NCBI GenBank assembly: GCA_937907215.1 | Contig: CALESG010000110.1 | Span: 7,766 to 71,765, forward strand | Source of the DNA: an uncultured Ruminococcus sp. | GTDB taxonomy: Bacteria; Bacillota; Clostridia; Oscillospirales; Ruminococcaceae | Length of the DNA stretch: 64,000 nt | Direction of reading: 5' to 3' | Part shown: positions 51,923 through 60,351 of the stretch, in pieces | Position numbering within the stretch: position 1 is the first letter of the stretch | Layout of the letters: each line of letters starts with the position of its first letter | Position numbers and translations under genes: made by a program | The notes under the pieces: model-generated | Seen by the model: the letters and a program-made list of their open reading frames with translations, nothing else | What the model was told of the DNA's origin: nothing | Databases searched by the model: none

Positions 51923-52577
51923 ATCAATAAAAGTTTTTCGGTCCAGCAGTTTTTCAAAAATGCTGGCGGAATTCGAGGCAGAGCCTCGAATGATTGCAAA
52001 GCAATCATAAAAATCAAAAATTCAATCAATTTAATTAAAGTTAAAACAGTAAGCAAAGAAAATTTCGCATTCAAAAAAGCAGAAATTTCAAATCAAAGCA
52101 AAAAACAGAAAATCTTGTATAAGTTTTCATTCAAGATAAAAATGCGAAATTTTCAACATAGCAAAAGAGGGAGCAAAGCGACCAATTTTTGCAAACCGTT
52201 TAAAACTTCTTTAAATAGAAAATTTCACCAATAAATAAAATAAAAATATAATTTCCCTAAATATAGAAATTGTAAATCGACCGCAAGATTTGTCGCTTCG
52301 CTCCGCTCTTGCTGTGTACGCAAATTTCGCTGGCTGTCTTTGCTTGAATTTTAAACAAGGCTTTCTGTTATGTTCTTTTACTGTAACGGAAAGCTTTGTT
52401 ATAATGCGAAATTTTACTTTTTGCTTTTTGTTTTTTTATTTTTTGCTTTTTTATCTGTTCTTTAATTTGATGTGGACTTAAGGCGTTTCATGATTGCTTC
52501 GCAATCATCTGGGACTTCTCGTCCCAGACCCTACGACTGCTTTTTTGAAAAAAGCAGTGCAAAAAACTTTTATTGAT
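51923..52577. mobile_element. 655-bp non-coding element with long structured terminal inverted repeats
   Basis: The ends ATCAATAAAAGTTTTT (51923-51938) and its perfect inverse (52562-52577) extend into about 88-bp imperfect repeats. Each arm folds into three hairpins in the same order: an AGCAG...CTGCT-type stem around TTTTTCAAAAA, a GC-rich stem (TTCGAGGC-GCCTCGAA left, CTGGGAC-GTCCCAG right), and ATGATTGC-GCAATCAT. The sequences of the middle stems differ while pairing is kept. The interior is AT-rich with repeated GCGAAATTTT motifs and has no credible gene. It separates nrdD from nrdG. Confidence 0.75.
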
Positions 52578-52598
52578 ATTATAACGGGAGAGATAAAC

Positions 52599-53111
52599 AT
52601 GGATATTCGTATTGCCGGTACTGTAAACGATTCAATAGTTGATGGAAATGGAATCCGTTTTACTATTTTTACTCAGGGCTGTCCGCATCACTGCAAAGGC
52701 TGTCATAATCCGCAAACGCATGACTTTAATGGCGGAACTATAATTTCAGAAGAAGAATTGTTAAAAAGTATAAAAGCTAATCCCCTTCTGGACGGCGTAA
52801 CATTCAGCGGCGGTGAACCATTTTGTCAAGCAGCTGCTCTTGCAAGTATTGGAAAAAAAATTCACTCCATTGGCAATCTTGATATTGTAACATATACCGG
52901 CTATACATTTGAAGAACTTATAAACGGCTTTGATAAACACCCTGAATGGAAAGAATTGCTTGAAGAAACAGATATTCTTATTGATGGAAGATTTGAAGAA
53001 TCACTAAAAAGTTATGATATAAGATTTCGTGGCAGTAAAAATCAACGTTATCTCGATGCCAAAGAAAGCCTTAGGCAAAATATACCAATAGACGCCAAGC
53101 TTCCTGAATAA
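52599..53111 (+). CDS. nrdG: Anaerobic ribonucleotide reductase activating protein
   Basis: Radical-SAM activase that installs the glycyl radical on NrdD. The ATG at 52599 (MDIRIAGTVNDSIVDGNG) has GGGAGAG upstream; in-frame codons further upstream belong to the inserted element. It is 170 residues. The Fe-S/SAM motif is CPHHCKGCHN, followed by TFSGGEPF. It is probably still co-transcribed with nrdD through the element, or has acquired a separate promoter. Confidence 0.94.
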   Translation: MDIRIAGTVNDSIVDGNGIRFTIFTQGCPHHCKGCHNPQTHDFNGGTIISEEELLKSIKANPLLDGVTFSGGEPFCQAAALASIGKKIHSIGNLDIVTYTGYTFEELINGFDKHPEWKELLEETDILIDGRFEESLKSYDIRFRGSKNQRYLDAKESLRQNIPIDAKLPE

Positions 53112-53140
53112 TTTACAATCACTGCTCATATATATTATTA

Positions 53141-53226
53141 TTGTATTATATAATACAAAAATATACTGAATATGCATAAATTACAATTCAGTAAAAAATA
53201 ATTCCAATATGGTAAACAATGTTTAC
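53141..53226. promoter_or_regulatory. Two palindromes upstream of small lipoprotein gene
   Basis: TTGTATTATATAATACAA (53141-53158) is a perfect 18-bp palindrome, and GTAAACAATGTTTAC (53212-53226) is a second palindrome, followed by another half-site AGTTTAC. They lie in the 208-bp gap after nrdG. They could be operators; the first could also be a weak nrdG terminator. Confidence 0.4.
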
Positions 53227-53319
53227 AGTTTACTAATTCGCTTGCATATCCGCCTCAGATGTGATATTATGATATTGTGTCCTAAAGAATATAAATCTGC
53301 TGAGAAGGGAGTGCTGATT

Positions 53320-53469
53320 ATGAGCAGCAAAAATCGTATTTTAGTTTCTATCTTAATTCTTATGGGAGCAGCAATGCTGAGTTCCTGCACAAGTGCTGCT
53401 GATACCAGTGCGGCAGCAATAACAACAGCATCTATCACGTCAGTATGTACAGAGTATGAGATGGTTTAA
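53320..53469 (+). CDS. Small lipoprotein, 49 residues
   Basis: The ATG at 53320 has GGGAG upstream. Signal peptide MSSKNRILVSILILMGAAML ends in lipobox LSSC (Cys23). The mature part is only about 27 residues, Ala/Thr/Ser-rich, ending CTEYEMV with a second Cys. It is followed by a terminator, so it is a separate short transcript. The function is unknown. Confidence 0.6.
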   Translation: MSSKNRILVSILILMGAAMLSSCTSAADTSAAAITTASITSVCTEYEMV

Positions 53470-53485
53470 ATTAAAGATATAAAAT

Positions 53486-53514
53486 AAAGCTCTCAAAGTT
53501 CTTGAGAGCTTTTT
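53486..53514 (+). terminator. Terminator after small lipoprotein gene
   Basis: AAAGCTCTCAA pairs with TTGAGAGCTTTT (53486-53496 and 53502-53513), followed by a T-rich tract. Confidence 0.88.
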
Positions 53515-53537
53515 ATTATAAAAAAGGGTTATGCATA

Positions 53538-54653
53538 ATGAAGAAAATATCATTTATTACAGCGATTATTATTTTTTCTGCTATGCTTACAGGCTGTGTA
53601 AGCCGTGAGCAGCGTGAAGAAAACCAAAAAAATTTATTGCAGGCTGAAAAAAATGCTGTTTCATATATAAAGGAGAAGTATGGCTTTACTGCTGACATAA
53701 CAAATTCAAAAGTTGAATCAGAAGGAGGATTATTCGGTCCTACATTTACAGGCTATGCATTTATTGAAATGAAACATGATGAAAAAAGGTTTACGGTCTA
53801 TATAGACGGTAAAACAGTAAATCAAGACGGGCGTGACAACTATCAGGAAGAGGAAATAACAAAATTTATAGAAAATAAACTTTATGAAGAAACAGGAATC
53901 CAATGTGACAATATTTTAATGCAAAATCATTATAATTATAAACAAAAAGAAAGTATGGATAATTACTATCTGCTTTATAATACATATTTTAACGGCAACA
54001 ATATTGACGATATTTATGAAGAACGCTGCTTTAACTGTTCAGTAAGCTGCTTTGAATCAGCTGATATATCAATTCTTGATGAAGAAACAATGAAAGATGT
54101 ATTCGGCGAAAACTATGCAGCCGTATTTTCTTATAATGAAAGCTTTAATACCTCTGATTGGTATAGTCAATACAATGAGTTGAATTCAGTAAATAGCTAT
54201 AATGATTATAAATATAAATATGGAATGTACATTAGTGAAGCAGTTTCATATAAATATTCCAAAAGCGGTTCAAAATACGACTATTTCAAGCCCGTTGTAC
54301 AGACCCTCGGAGATATTTCATATATTACTGAAAATAACGAGATAATAAGTCTGAATGAAACTGAGCCTGATGATCCTGAAAACTGGAACTATAGCAGTAC
54401 AGTAAATACACAAATAGTTTCAAAGGCGTATTCACTGCCGACATCCAGAGAAACCATATGGGTATACTTTGATAAGAAAGAGCTTCCGGAAAATGGTGAA
54501 AATTGCAGCATTGCACTGTCATGGCTTTCTGACAATGACAAAAGAGGATATTCATCAGGAGCTTTGAATTATAATTGCGGTGATTACCTTGTAAGTGAAA
54601 TAAAACCACAATTTGAAGACTACTACTGCGTAGTTATACATAAAGGAAAGTGA
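53538..54653 (+). CDS. Lipoprotein of unknown function
   Basis: It is 371 residues. The ATG at 53538 opens a signal peptide ending AMLTGC (lipid at Cys20); an upstream in-frame ATG overlaps the terminator and is rejected. The ribosome site (AAGGG) is weak. The mature protein is acidic and Tyr/Asn-rich without a recognised domain. It may form a unit with the next gene, 10 bp downstream. Confidence 0.7.
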   Translation: MKKISFITAIIIFSAMLTGCVSREQREENQKNLLQAEKNAVSYIKEKYGFTADITNSKVESEGGLFGPTFTGYAFIEMKHDEKRFTVYIDGKTVNQDGRDNYQEEEITKFIENKLYEETGIQCDNILMQNHYNYKQKESMDNYYLLYNTYFNGNNIDDIYEERCFNCSVSCFESADISILDEETMKDVFGENYAAVFSYNESFNTSDWYSQYNELNSVNSYNDYKYKYGMYISEAVSYKYSKSGSKYDYFKPVVQTLGDISYITENNEIISLNETEPDDPENWNYSSTVNTQIVSKAYSLPTSRETIWVYFDKKELPENGENCSIALSWLSDNDKRGYSSGALNYNCGDYLVSEIKPQFEDYYCVVIHKGK

Positions 54654-54663
54654 TATTTATTTT

Positions 54664-55614
54664 ATGAATAAAACTAAAAAATTGTTACAACTCACAATAA
54701 TTTGTACATCAGCATTATCTTTAACAGCTTTTTTAAGCGGATGCGGTATATTAGACAATGTAATTGATAATATAAAACGTCAATCTGAATTGCCTTCCAA
54801 TCTGGAAATTGCACAGGAACTCGCCGCTTGTTTTAATGATAAAGATACTTCAGCATTAAAGGAAATGTTATGCGAAAGATCGCAGGATCTTGATGATATA
54901 GATGAGCAGATACAGGATGCATTTGATTTCATAGATGGAAATATCATTTCATTTGATGAAAATGTAACAGGTTCGGAAGGCAAATCAAACAGATACGGAA
55001 CTACTACAGAACTTGATCGTTTTTTCAGCATAGATGACATTGTAACAGATACAAAACAGGAATATTCTATCTATGTATCTGAAAATCTTATATATCTAAA
55101 TGACCCAAAACGTGAAGGCATTACACAAATAATTATAGAAAGTGAATCTGATGATTCAAAAATAGAAGTAGGATACTCATGGCAGGAATTTTATACTGAA
55201 GGACGTGATATTGCCTCTAAAGCTGCAAAGGCTCTTGGTGAAGGTGATGATTATGCTTTCAGTCAGCTCCTTTGTGATGAACTTGCAGAATCACCTGAAA
55301 CTCAAAAGAATATCAGCAAAGCTATGGATTTCTTTGAAGGTATGCCTTATTTTGGCAAAGTTCCTGATGATAACTTAGAATACGATGGAAAACATGATAT
55401 ACACGTAACAGTATATGAAGAAGAAACTGTTGAAAACGGTGAACCTGTTTGCATTAAGCTTAAAATAGACTGTGAAAATATTGATACAGATGCAGATAGA
55501 ATATTTACAAGTGAGATCGAAGCATATATTCAAAATGATGAAAATCCGAAACTTATAGGAATTACAAAATTTATACTTTTTGACGAAGATAAAAACAGTA
55601 TTATAATAGAATAA
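54664..55614 (+). CDS. DUF5104-like lipoprotein with internal duplication
   Basis: It is 316 residues. The signal peptide ends AFLSGC (Cys27). Two similar alpha/beta units are visible: AQELAACFNDKDTSALKEML...DAFDFIDGNIISFDE (about 45-100) and ASKAAKALGEGDDYAFSQLL...KAMDFFEGMPYFG (about 180-235). The first matches the general pattern of small Firmicute lipoproteins grouped as DUF5104. It is acidic throughout. It starts 10 bp after the preceding lipoprotein gene, so the pair is probably co-expressed on the cell surface. Confidence 0.72.
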   Translation: MNKTKKLLQLTIICTSALSLTAFLSGCGILDNVIDNIKRQSELPSNLEIAQELAACFNDKDTSALKEMLCERSQDLDDIDEQIQDAFDFIDGNIISFDENVTGSEGKSNRYGTTTELDRFFSIDDIVTDTKQEYSIYVSENLIYLNDPKREGITQIIIESESDDSKIEVGYSWQEFYTEGRDIASKAAKALGEGDDYAFSQLLCDELAESPETQKNISKAMDFFEGMPYFGKVPDDNLEYDGKHDIHVTVYEEETVENGEPVCIKLKIDCENIDTDADRIFTSEIEAYIQNDENPKLIGITKFILFDEDKNSIIIE

Positions 55615-55706
55615 TAATAGAGCAAAAGCCGTCAATCTGACCATCAAACCGATGATTTTTAGGGCAAAATTTCACAGTATTTCAAAAGTAAATTACGGAA
55701 AAAAGC

Positions 55707-55735
55707 TTGACAAAATGCACTTTTTAGTATATAAT
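55707..55735 (+). promoter_or_regulatory. Promoter of rplM-rpsI
   Basis: TTGACA (55707-55712), a 17-bp spacer and TATAAT (55730-55735): an exact consensus promoter. Confidence 0.9.
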
Positions 55736-55740
55736 TATTC

Positions 55741-55875
55741 TTGTACTGTCAGAGAGACCGGTTAGTATCTTGCGAAACACCGGCAGTGCAGTCTAACCCA
55801 ACTGCCCTCTGCCTGGTTTTCCTAATGCATAAATGCAAACAGGAAACGAAGATATTTTTGATAGAAATTCAGGAG
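55741..55875 (+). ncRNA. L13-type ribosomal protein leader
   Basis: A long leader of about 140 nt between the promoter and rplM with paired segments (CCGG...CCGG, and GTTTTCCT...AGGAAAC near 55817-55853). Position and features fit the Firmicute L13 leader class, in which L13 represses its own operon. This assignment is by position and appearance, not by a covariance search. Confidence 0.6.
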
Positions 55876-55884
55876 GAATTGACT

Positions 55885-56313
55885 ATGGCAACAACTATGC
55901 CTAAGGCTTCAGAAATAAGCCGTAAATGGTATATCATTGATGCAGAAGGCAAGCCGCTTGGTCGTGTTGCAGCACAGGCTGCTCACATTCTGAGAGGTAA
56001 GCATAAACCTACTTTTACTCCACACGTTGACTGCGGCGATTTCGTAATCGTTATCAACTGTGACAAAGCTGTTCTTACAGGCAACAAGCTTGAGCAGAAG
56101 TATTATTATTGGCACACAGGTTGGATCGGTGGCTTAAAGAAGATTCAGTATAAGGATATGATGGCTGAACGTTCTGATGAAGCTATGAAGATCGCAATCA
56201 AGGGCATGCTCCAGCACAATAAGCTTGGTGCAGCTCAGCTGACTCGTTTACGCACATACAAGGGTGCTGAACACAAGCAGGCTGCACAGAAGCCAGAAGT
56301 TTGTGAATTCTAA
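55885..56313 (+). CDS. rplM: 50S ribosomal protein L13
   Basis: The ATG at 55885 ([19 protein letters not shown]) has AGGAGGAATTG upstream; earlier in-frame codons lie in the leader. It is 142 residues with [14 protein letters not shown] [20 protein letters not shown] and [21 protein letters not shown] typical of L13. It is followed by rpsI after 17 bp, the conserved operon. Confidence 0.96.
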   Translation: MATTMPKASEISRKWYIIDAEGKPLGRVAAQAAHILRGKHKPTFTPHVDCGDFVIVINCDKAVLTGNKLEQKYYYWHTGWIGGLKKIQYKDMMAERSDEAMKIAIKGMLQHNKLGAAQLTRLRTYKGAEHKQAAQKPEVCEF

Positions 56314-56330
56314 GGAAGGGAGCATAAAAA

Positions 56331-56732
56331 ATGTACGAATCTAAAGTTAAATATTATTACGGTACAGGCAGAAGAAAGCACTCTGTAGCAAGAGTTAGAC
56401 TGTATCCGGGCAACGGCAACATTACTATCAATGGCAGAGATATTGATAATTACTTCGGTCTTGATACTCTTAAGCTTATCGTCCGTCAGCCTTTGGCTCT
56501 GACTGATACTCTGGAGTCCATGGACATCGTTTGTACTGTTACAGGCGGCGGTGTTACAGGTCAGGCTGGTGCTATCCGTCACGGTGTTTCTCGTGCTCTT
56601 TTGGAATTCAATCCTGAGCTTCGTCCTGCTCTTAAGAAGGCTGGATTCCTTACTCGTGATCCAAGAATGAAGGAAAGAAAGAAGTACGGTCTCAAGGCCG
56701 CTCGTCGTGCTCCTCAGTTCTCAAAGAGATAA
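56331..56732 (+). CDS. rpsI: 30S ribosomal protein S9
   Basis: It is 133 residues. It contains [39 protein letters not shown] and the conserved C-terminal [17 protein letters not shown] whose tail reaches the P-site tRNA. GGAAGGGAG precedes the start. It is the last gene before the accessory island. Confidence 0.97.
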   Translation: MYESKVKYYYGTGRRKHSVARVRLYPGNGNITINGRDIDNYFGLDTLKLIVRQPLALTDTLESMDIVCTVTGGGVTGQAGAIRHGVSRALLEFNPELRPALKKAGFLTRDPRMKERKKYGLKAARRAPQFSKR

Positions 56733-56757
56733 TTATATTTCGATTATCATATACAAG

Positions 56758-56792
56758 AAACCTCGAAAATCCAGTATTTTCGAGGTTTTTTA
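56758..56792 (+). terminator. rplM-rpsI terminator
   Basis: AAACCTCGAAAAT (56758-56770) pairs with ATTTTCGAGGTTT (56776-56788), followed by T6. Confidence 0.92.
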
Positions 56793-56831
56793 TTACTTTG
56801 ACTTCATCTGAAATCGGGTGAAAATCAGGCG

Positions 56832-56863
56832 GTAACTAACACGTAACTAACAGGTAACTAACA
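56832..56863. repeat. Three 10-bp direct repeats at 11-bp period beside the integrase
   Basis: GTAACTAACA occurs at 56832, 56843 and 56854, one helical turn apart, just beyond the integrase terminator and at the left edge of the accessory DNA. Such spaced repeats resemble arm-type binding sites of tyrosine integrases, and the left attachment end is probably nearby (inference). Confidence 0.6.
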
Positions 56864-56865
56864 AA

Positions 56866-56895
56866 AAATAACGCTGAGATTAAAATCCCAGCGTT
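56866..56895 (-). terminator. Integrase terminator
   Basis: AACGCTG.GATT pairs with AATC.CAGCGTT (56870-56895), followed on the minus strand by ATTTTTTGTT. Confidence 0.82.
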
Positions 56896-56899
56896 TTCT

Positions 56900-57508
56900 T
56901 TATATCCTGTTAATTGCTTCAAGCAACTCCTTCACATTAACGTGTGTATAAACTTTCTCGGTAAGCGACATAGCGCCTGAATGACCGATAATCTTCTTTA
57001 TGAGAGTAGGATTTACTTCTTTCGCTGCCATCATTGAAATGCAGGTATGACGAGTATCATGCGGCTTGTGAGAGCATCTGATAAGCTCCATAACAGGTGT
57101 CCAGTATGAATCGTAATAGTTGCGGTATGTAAAATGCTTTCCATCAGGAGTATGAAGCAGGTACTCGCAGCCTTCATCATACCATTTCTTGAAAATAGGA
57201 TAGGTTCTGTTATGTATCGGAACAACTCTAACACCGCTGTCCGTCTTGCTTTCTACAACCTTGAAATAATGCTCGTCTATGTAAATATTCTCACGTTTGA
57301 GGTCAAGAAGCTCTGAAACTCTTACTCCGCTGTAAATCAGCATCAGCACAATCTGAACATAAATGTTATCTTTCTGAACCCAAAGAGCATTGACTTCATC
57401 TTCGGTAAATGGTGAACGGTCAGTCTTATTTGGATTTTTGTTCTTGAATTTGAGAATATCCACATACTGCGAATAATCCTTATTGCACAGCTCATACTTC
57501 ATAACCAT
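56900..57508 (-). pseudogene. Tyrosine recombinase (integrase) catalytic domain, N-terminally truncated
   Basis: It is 202 residues. The catalytic residues are present: Arg in YSGVRVSELLDL, His-x-x-Arg in HDTRHT, His in IIGHSGAM and Tyr in EKVYTHV. The family is usually about 350-400 residues with arm-binding and core-binding domains; here only the end of the core-binding domain (MKYELCNKDYSQYV) remains. There is no ribosome site at the start, which overlaps the 3' end of a truncated helicase gene by 17 bp. This suggests a deletion joined the two genes. Activity is doubtful. Confidence 0.75.
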
Positions 57509-58244
57509 AGCGAACAGATTTTACTTCTGTATCCCATGTCATAGTTGATAGTGCCTTGTCAGCTTCAGATGTGCACTCAACGTAGGCAATACCAGGGCTG
57601 ACGGCATCTGGTGTTGCAGTAAGATAAATTCTTGATGTGTTATTTAGATTAGACTTCAAATATCTGATAAATTTTTCAGGATATACTGAGAATGTTGCAT
57701 CTTCAAGCAGACAATGAACTTCATCAAGTATTATCATACATTCCTTACCTTTATACTGATACGCTATTTCAGCAAATTTCTGATAAGTAAGCGCTGTGAT
57801 ATTTTCGCCCATAGAGGCAATATCAATCATTTCCATAGGAACATCGATGCTTGTAGTCGCCTTGATAAAATCCTTTTTGAACTGCCAAAGAGGTGCGACT
57901 CTGTTAATTAAGTACACAACAGGAATATCGGCATTCTTTATAATTTTAGTTATCGCTTTTGTCTTTCCTGAACCAGTCGGAGCCGCAATAATCATCGACT
58001 CACCCAGATTCGGTATTTTGTTAAGGTCTATAACTTGACCTATGTATTGCTTTTCACTGCCAACTTTAAAGTCACTAACAAGGCTGAGGAAGCGAAGAAC
58101 AGCGTACTGCTGTTCTTTCACTACGGTTACCATTCTTTCCTTCAACTCTGGTATCGTGTATTTGGAATCGGCAGGCATTATATAAACGCCCTCGGGTTCA
58201 GATGAAATTACTTTCATTTTTAAATCTAAAATTGTTTTTCTCAT
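57492..58244 (-). pseudogene. DEAH-box helicase/ATPase, C-terminally truncated
   Basis: It is 250 residues. Motif I is APTGSGKTK, motif II is LDEVH (DExH), and motif III is YLTATP. The second RecA-like domain with motifs IV-VI is missing: the frame ends shortly after motif III inside the 5' part of the truncated integrase. GGAAGGACGAATT precedes a clear start. It was likely part of an integrative element's replication or defence gene before a deletion removed its 3' end. Confidence 0.7.
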
Positions 58245-58302
58245 AATTCGTCCTTCCTTCTTTTTAAGGTTCGAAAATCATTATGCCTTCATAACCATTA
58301 CC

Positions 58303-59481
58303 CTAATGTCTCTTAACTTTTTCGACTATGAAGCCGTTAGTGGTCAAGTACTTATACAAAGCCTGTGAAAAACCTGTTACATCTTTGAATATCTCGTGGT
58401 TACGGTCATAGTTACAATAGAAAGTTTCGTATAAGTCTTTAGTCAAAATGAAATTACCAGGTGCAAGTCTTACAAAATTGCTTACAAAATCCTCTATATC
58501 ATAATACTGAGCATTCGCAGGCGTAGAATGAATTGTATAATCATCCAGTCCTGTACCGTCACCAGTAAAACAATATCCATTGTTTTCCAATCTGATAAAA
58601 GCATTCAAAGCTTCAGTGGTAATTTCATTCAATTCGGAATTTAATATCATAGAAACAATGTTGGGATTCTGCTCGGCTTTTGGGATTTTTACGTCAAACG
58701 GCAAAGTACATATTCTACGCCTAATAGCACTATCACCACTACTGTATGCCATTCCGATGTCGTGGTTACTTGCTATTATAATTTTGCAAGTGCTTAAAAA
58801 GCTGACTTGCATTGCATTTTTCTTATCAGCAGTTATCCTATCATGCCCAGAGATTCTCTTTAATACTGCTAACTGAGCACTATCAAGAGTTAAGGCACCT
58901 TCATCAGAACTGACATTAATACGTTTGCCTTGAAGTTCGGACATTGCAAATCGACCGCCGAGTAAGTTTTTCATGGACATACCTATTGTTGCAGTTCCAA
59001 TAAGTAATCCGCATATCAAGGCAATAAATGTCAACTTGCCGTTATCTCCCGAAGAACCAGTAAATACAAAGAAACGTTTCGCATGAGCATCACTGCTTAT
59101 GCAGTACCCGATTATTTCCCATGCTCTTTGAATCAGCATATCATTTTCATCAAACAGGGTTGATAAAAATTTGTCCATAATAGGATGAATCTGCGGAGCA
59201 ACTCCTAAGTAAAAACCTGCGAGCTGGATTGTGGGAAAGTAATGAATAGGAGCAATTACCTCCAATGCTCCCGTTTGATTATTGAAGTAACCATTTTTGC
59301 AATAGGTATATCTCTCATCGTTTGGTTCACCAACGAATGGACTTGCTCTCATTTTTAATTCGTTGACTATCTGAACGATATCCTTGTATGACAACTCAAA
59401 TCCACAATTACATATATAATTGAAAACACTATTCATAAATGTTGATTCATTATATGGTCTGTAGATGTAATTGTCCATCAT
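58303..59481 (-). CDS. P4/D5-family phage or plasmid helicase-like protein, primase part absent
   Basis: It is 392 residues. It has the superfamily-3-like core of phage P4/D5 ATPases: Walker A region FTGSSGDNGKLTF, LQGKRINVSSDEG and KIIIASNHDIGMAYSSGD, and the C-terminal IRRRICTLPFDVKIP that is typical of the family. Lys149 is followed by Leu150 instead of Ser/Thr, which would weaken Mg-ATP binding. An N-terminal primase domain is missing. It abuts the upstream small gene (stop at 59482), so the two are coupled. It is probably a replication protein of the integrated element. Confidence 0.75.
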   Translation of the reverse strand: MMDNYIYRPYNESTFMNSVFNYICNCGFELSYKDIVQIVNELKMRASPFVGEPNDERYTYCKNGYFNNQTGALEVIAPIHYFPTIQLAGFYLGVAPQIHPIMDKFLSTLFDENDMLIQRAWEIIGYCISSDAHAKRFFVFTGSSGDNGKLTFIALICGLLIGTATIGMSMKNLLGGRFAMSELQGKRINVSSDEGALTLDSAQLAVLKRISGHDRITADKKNAMQVSFLSTCKIIIASNHDIGMAYSSGDSAIRRRICTLPFDVKIPKAEQNPNIVSMILNSELNEITTEALNAFIRLENNGYCFTGDGTGLDDYTIHSTPANAQYYDIEDFVSNFVRLAPGNFILTKDLYETFYCNYDRNHEIFKDVTGFSQALYKYLTTNGFIVEKVKRH

Positions 59482-59778
59482 TTAAAGCGTATCCTGATGC
59501 CTTAACAACAGATTAAGCTGACTGAGTTCTTTAACGAACTTATGACGTATTTTTTCACGCTTATCGCCTAAATCCATATCATCAGGAGGAATCTTAGGCT
59601 TAGTTGCCACTATTTCCTGCTCCTTTGGAGTAAAAGATACGGTTTCATCTTTTGGCTCTGAACTCGTTTTTCCTCCGCCGAAAAGGTTTGGATACTTGTC
59701 CACGCTCTCAGGTGTAACATACATAAACAGTCCGTCATTGGAGTGTTCTGTATTTGAGTTGCAAGTGAAATTACACAT
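59482..59778 (-). CDS. Hypothetical protein of the integrated element, 98 residues
   Basis: AAGGAG precedes ATG 59778. The N-terminus MCNFTCNSNTEHSNDG is Cys/Asn-rich. A Pro/Lys/Glu-rich linker and a helical C-terminus (KREKIRHKFVKELSQLNLLL) follow. The stop is immediately before the start of the helicase-like gene. No domain was recognised. It is the first gene of the minus-strand element operon. Confidence 0.65.
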   Translation of the reverse strand: MCNFTCNSNTEHSNDGLFMYVTPESVDKYPNLFGGGKTSSEPKDETVSFTPKEQEIVATKPKIPPDDMDLGDKREKIRHKFVKELSQLNLLLRHQDTL

Positions 59779-59821
59779 TGTACATTACTCCTTATCATTA
59801 TTCACTTGTCAAGATTCCTAA

Positions 59822-59864
59822 CTTAAACAGTGGATGCTCATGGAAGATAATCGAACTGTTTAAG
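59822..59864. promoter_or_regulatory. Inverted repeat upstream of the element operon
   Basis: CTTAAACAGT (59822-59831) is perfectly inverted at 59855-59864. A TATAAT-like box on the minus strand (near 59875-59880) lies next to it, so this may be an operator for the 59778-56900 genes. Confidence 0.4.
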
Positions 59865-59890
59865 CTGTGATTTTATTATACAATAATTAA

Positions 59891-59925
59891 ATTGGGACGA
59901 TTTTTCTAAGCAAAAAATCATTTGG
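59891..59925. repeat. Inverted-repeat arm 1 of methyltransferase specificity cassettes
   Basis: 35 bp matching the inverse of 60693-60727 at 30 of 35 positions, with the first 17 bp (ATTGGGACGATTTTTCT) identical. Similarity to the other cassette starts abruptly here, which fits a recombination crossover site. Confidence 0.7.
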
Positions 59926-60351
59926 GGTGAGATTTCAGATAAGCCAAAGTTCACACTTGATAAAAACGGAAGATATTTCTTATCAAACAAAGCGTTTTTG
60001 CTCTCAGGTGAACATTTACATTATTTGCTGGCTTTTCTTAATTCAAGGCTTTGCGAATACTTTTTTTCACAAATTGCTACGACAACAGGAGTCGGTACTG
60101 TACAATGGTTAAAATACAAAGTAGAAACATTACCTGTTCCATGTATAGATTTAAATATAGAAAAATCATTTATAAAAGCAGTTGATTACATTATAGAATT
60201 GAAGTCAAATGGCTCTGACATAAGTACTATAGATAATAAACTAAATAATATGATTTATAATATATTTTCATTAAATTCAGAAGAAATCAAGTATATAGAA
60301 AATCATACCTCAAAGGCACAAATATGCTCAACTTCTGAAAAATCGAGTTGA
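59893..60351 (+). pseudogene. Alternative C-terminal specificity cassette of a type IIG/PglX-like methyltransferase (5'-less)
   Basis: The frame opens at arm 1 with WDDFSKQKIIWGEIS and continues through FLLSGEHLHYLLAFLNSRL, GVGTVQWLKYKVETLPVP and a helical end LNNMIYNIFSLNSEEIKYIEN. These are hallmarks of the TaqI-like C-terminal specificity domain of Eco57I-type enzymes. It has no start codon or ribosome site at its 5' end, so it is silent as it stands. Its 3' end abuts the 3' end of the opposite cassette at about 60303. The last 14 codons read into that cassette. Confidence 0.72.

Noticed and set aside
52290..53111. Small frames within the nrdD-nrdG element, including an N-terminal extension of nrdG
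   Set aside because: Composition follows the AT-rich hairpin sequence. There is no ribosome site, and nrdG has a good start at 52599.
56832..56863. CRISPR-like short repeats
   Set aside because: Only three 10-bp repeats with 1-bp spacers. No CRISPR-length repeats or cas genes are present.
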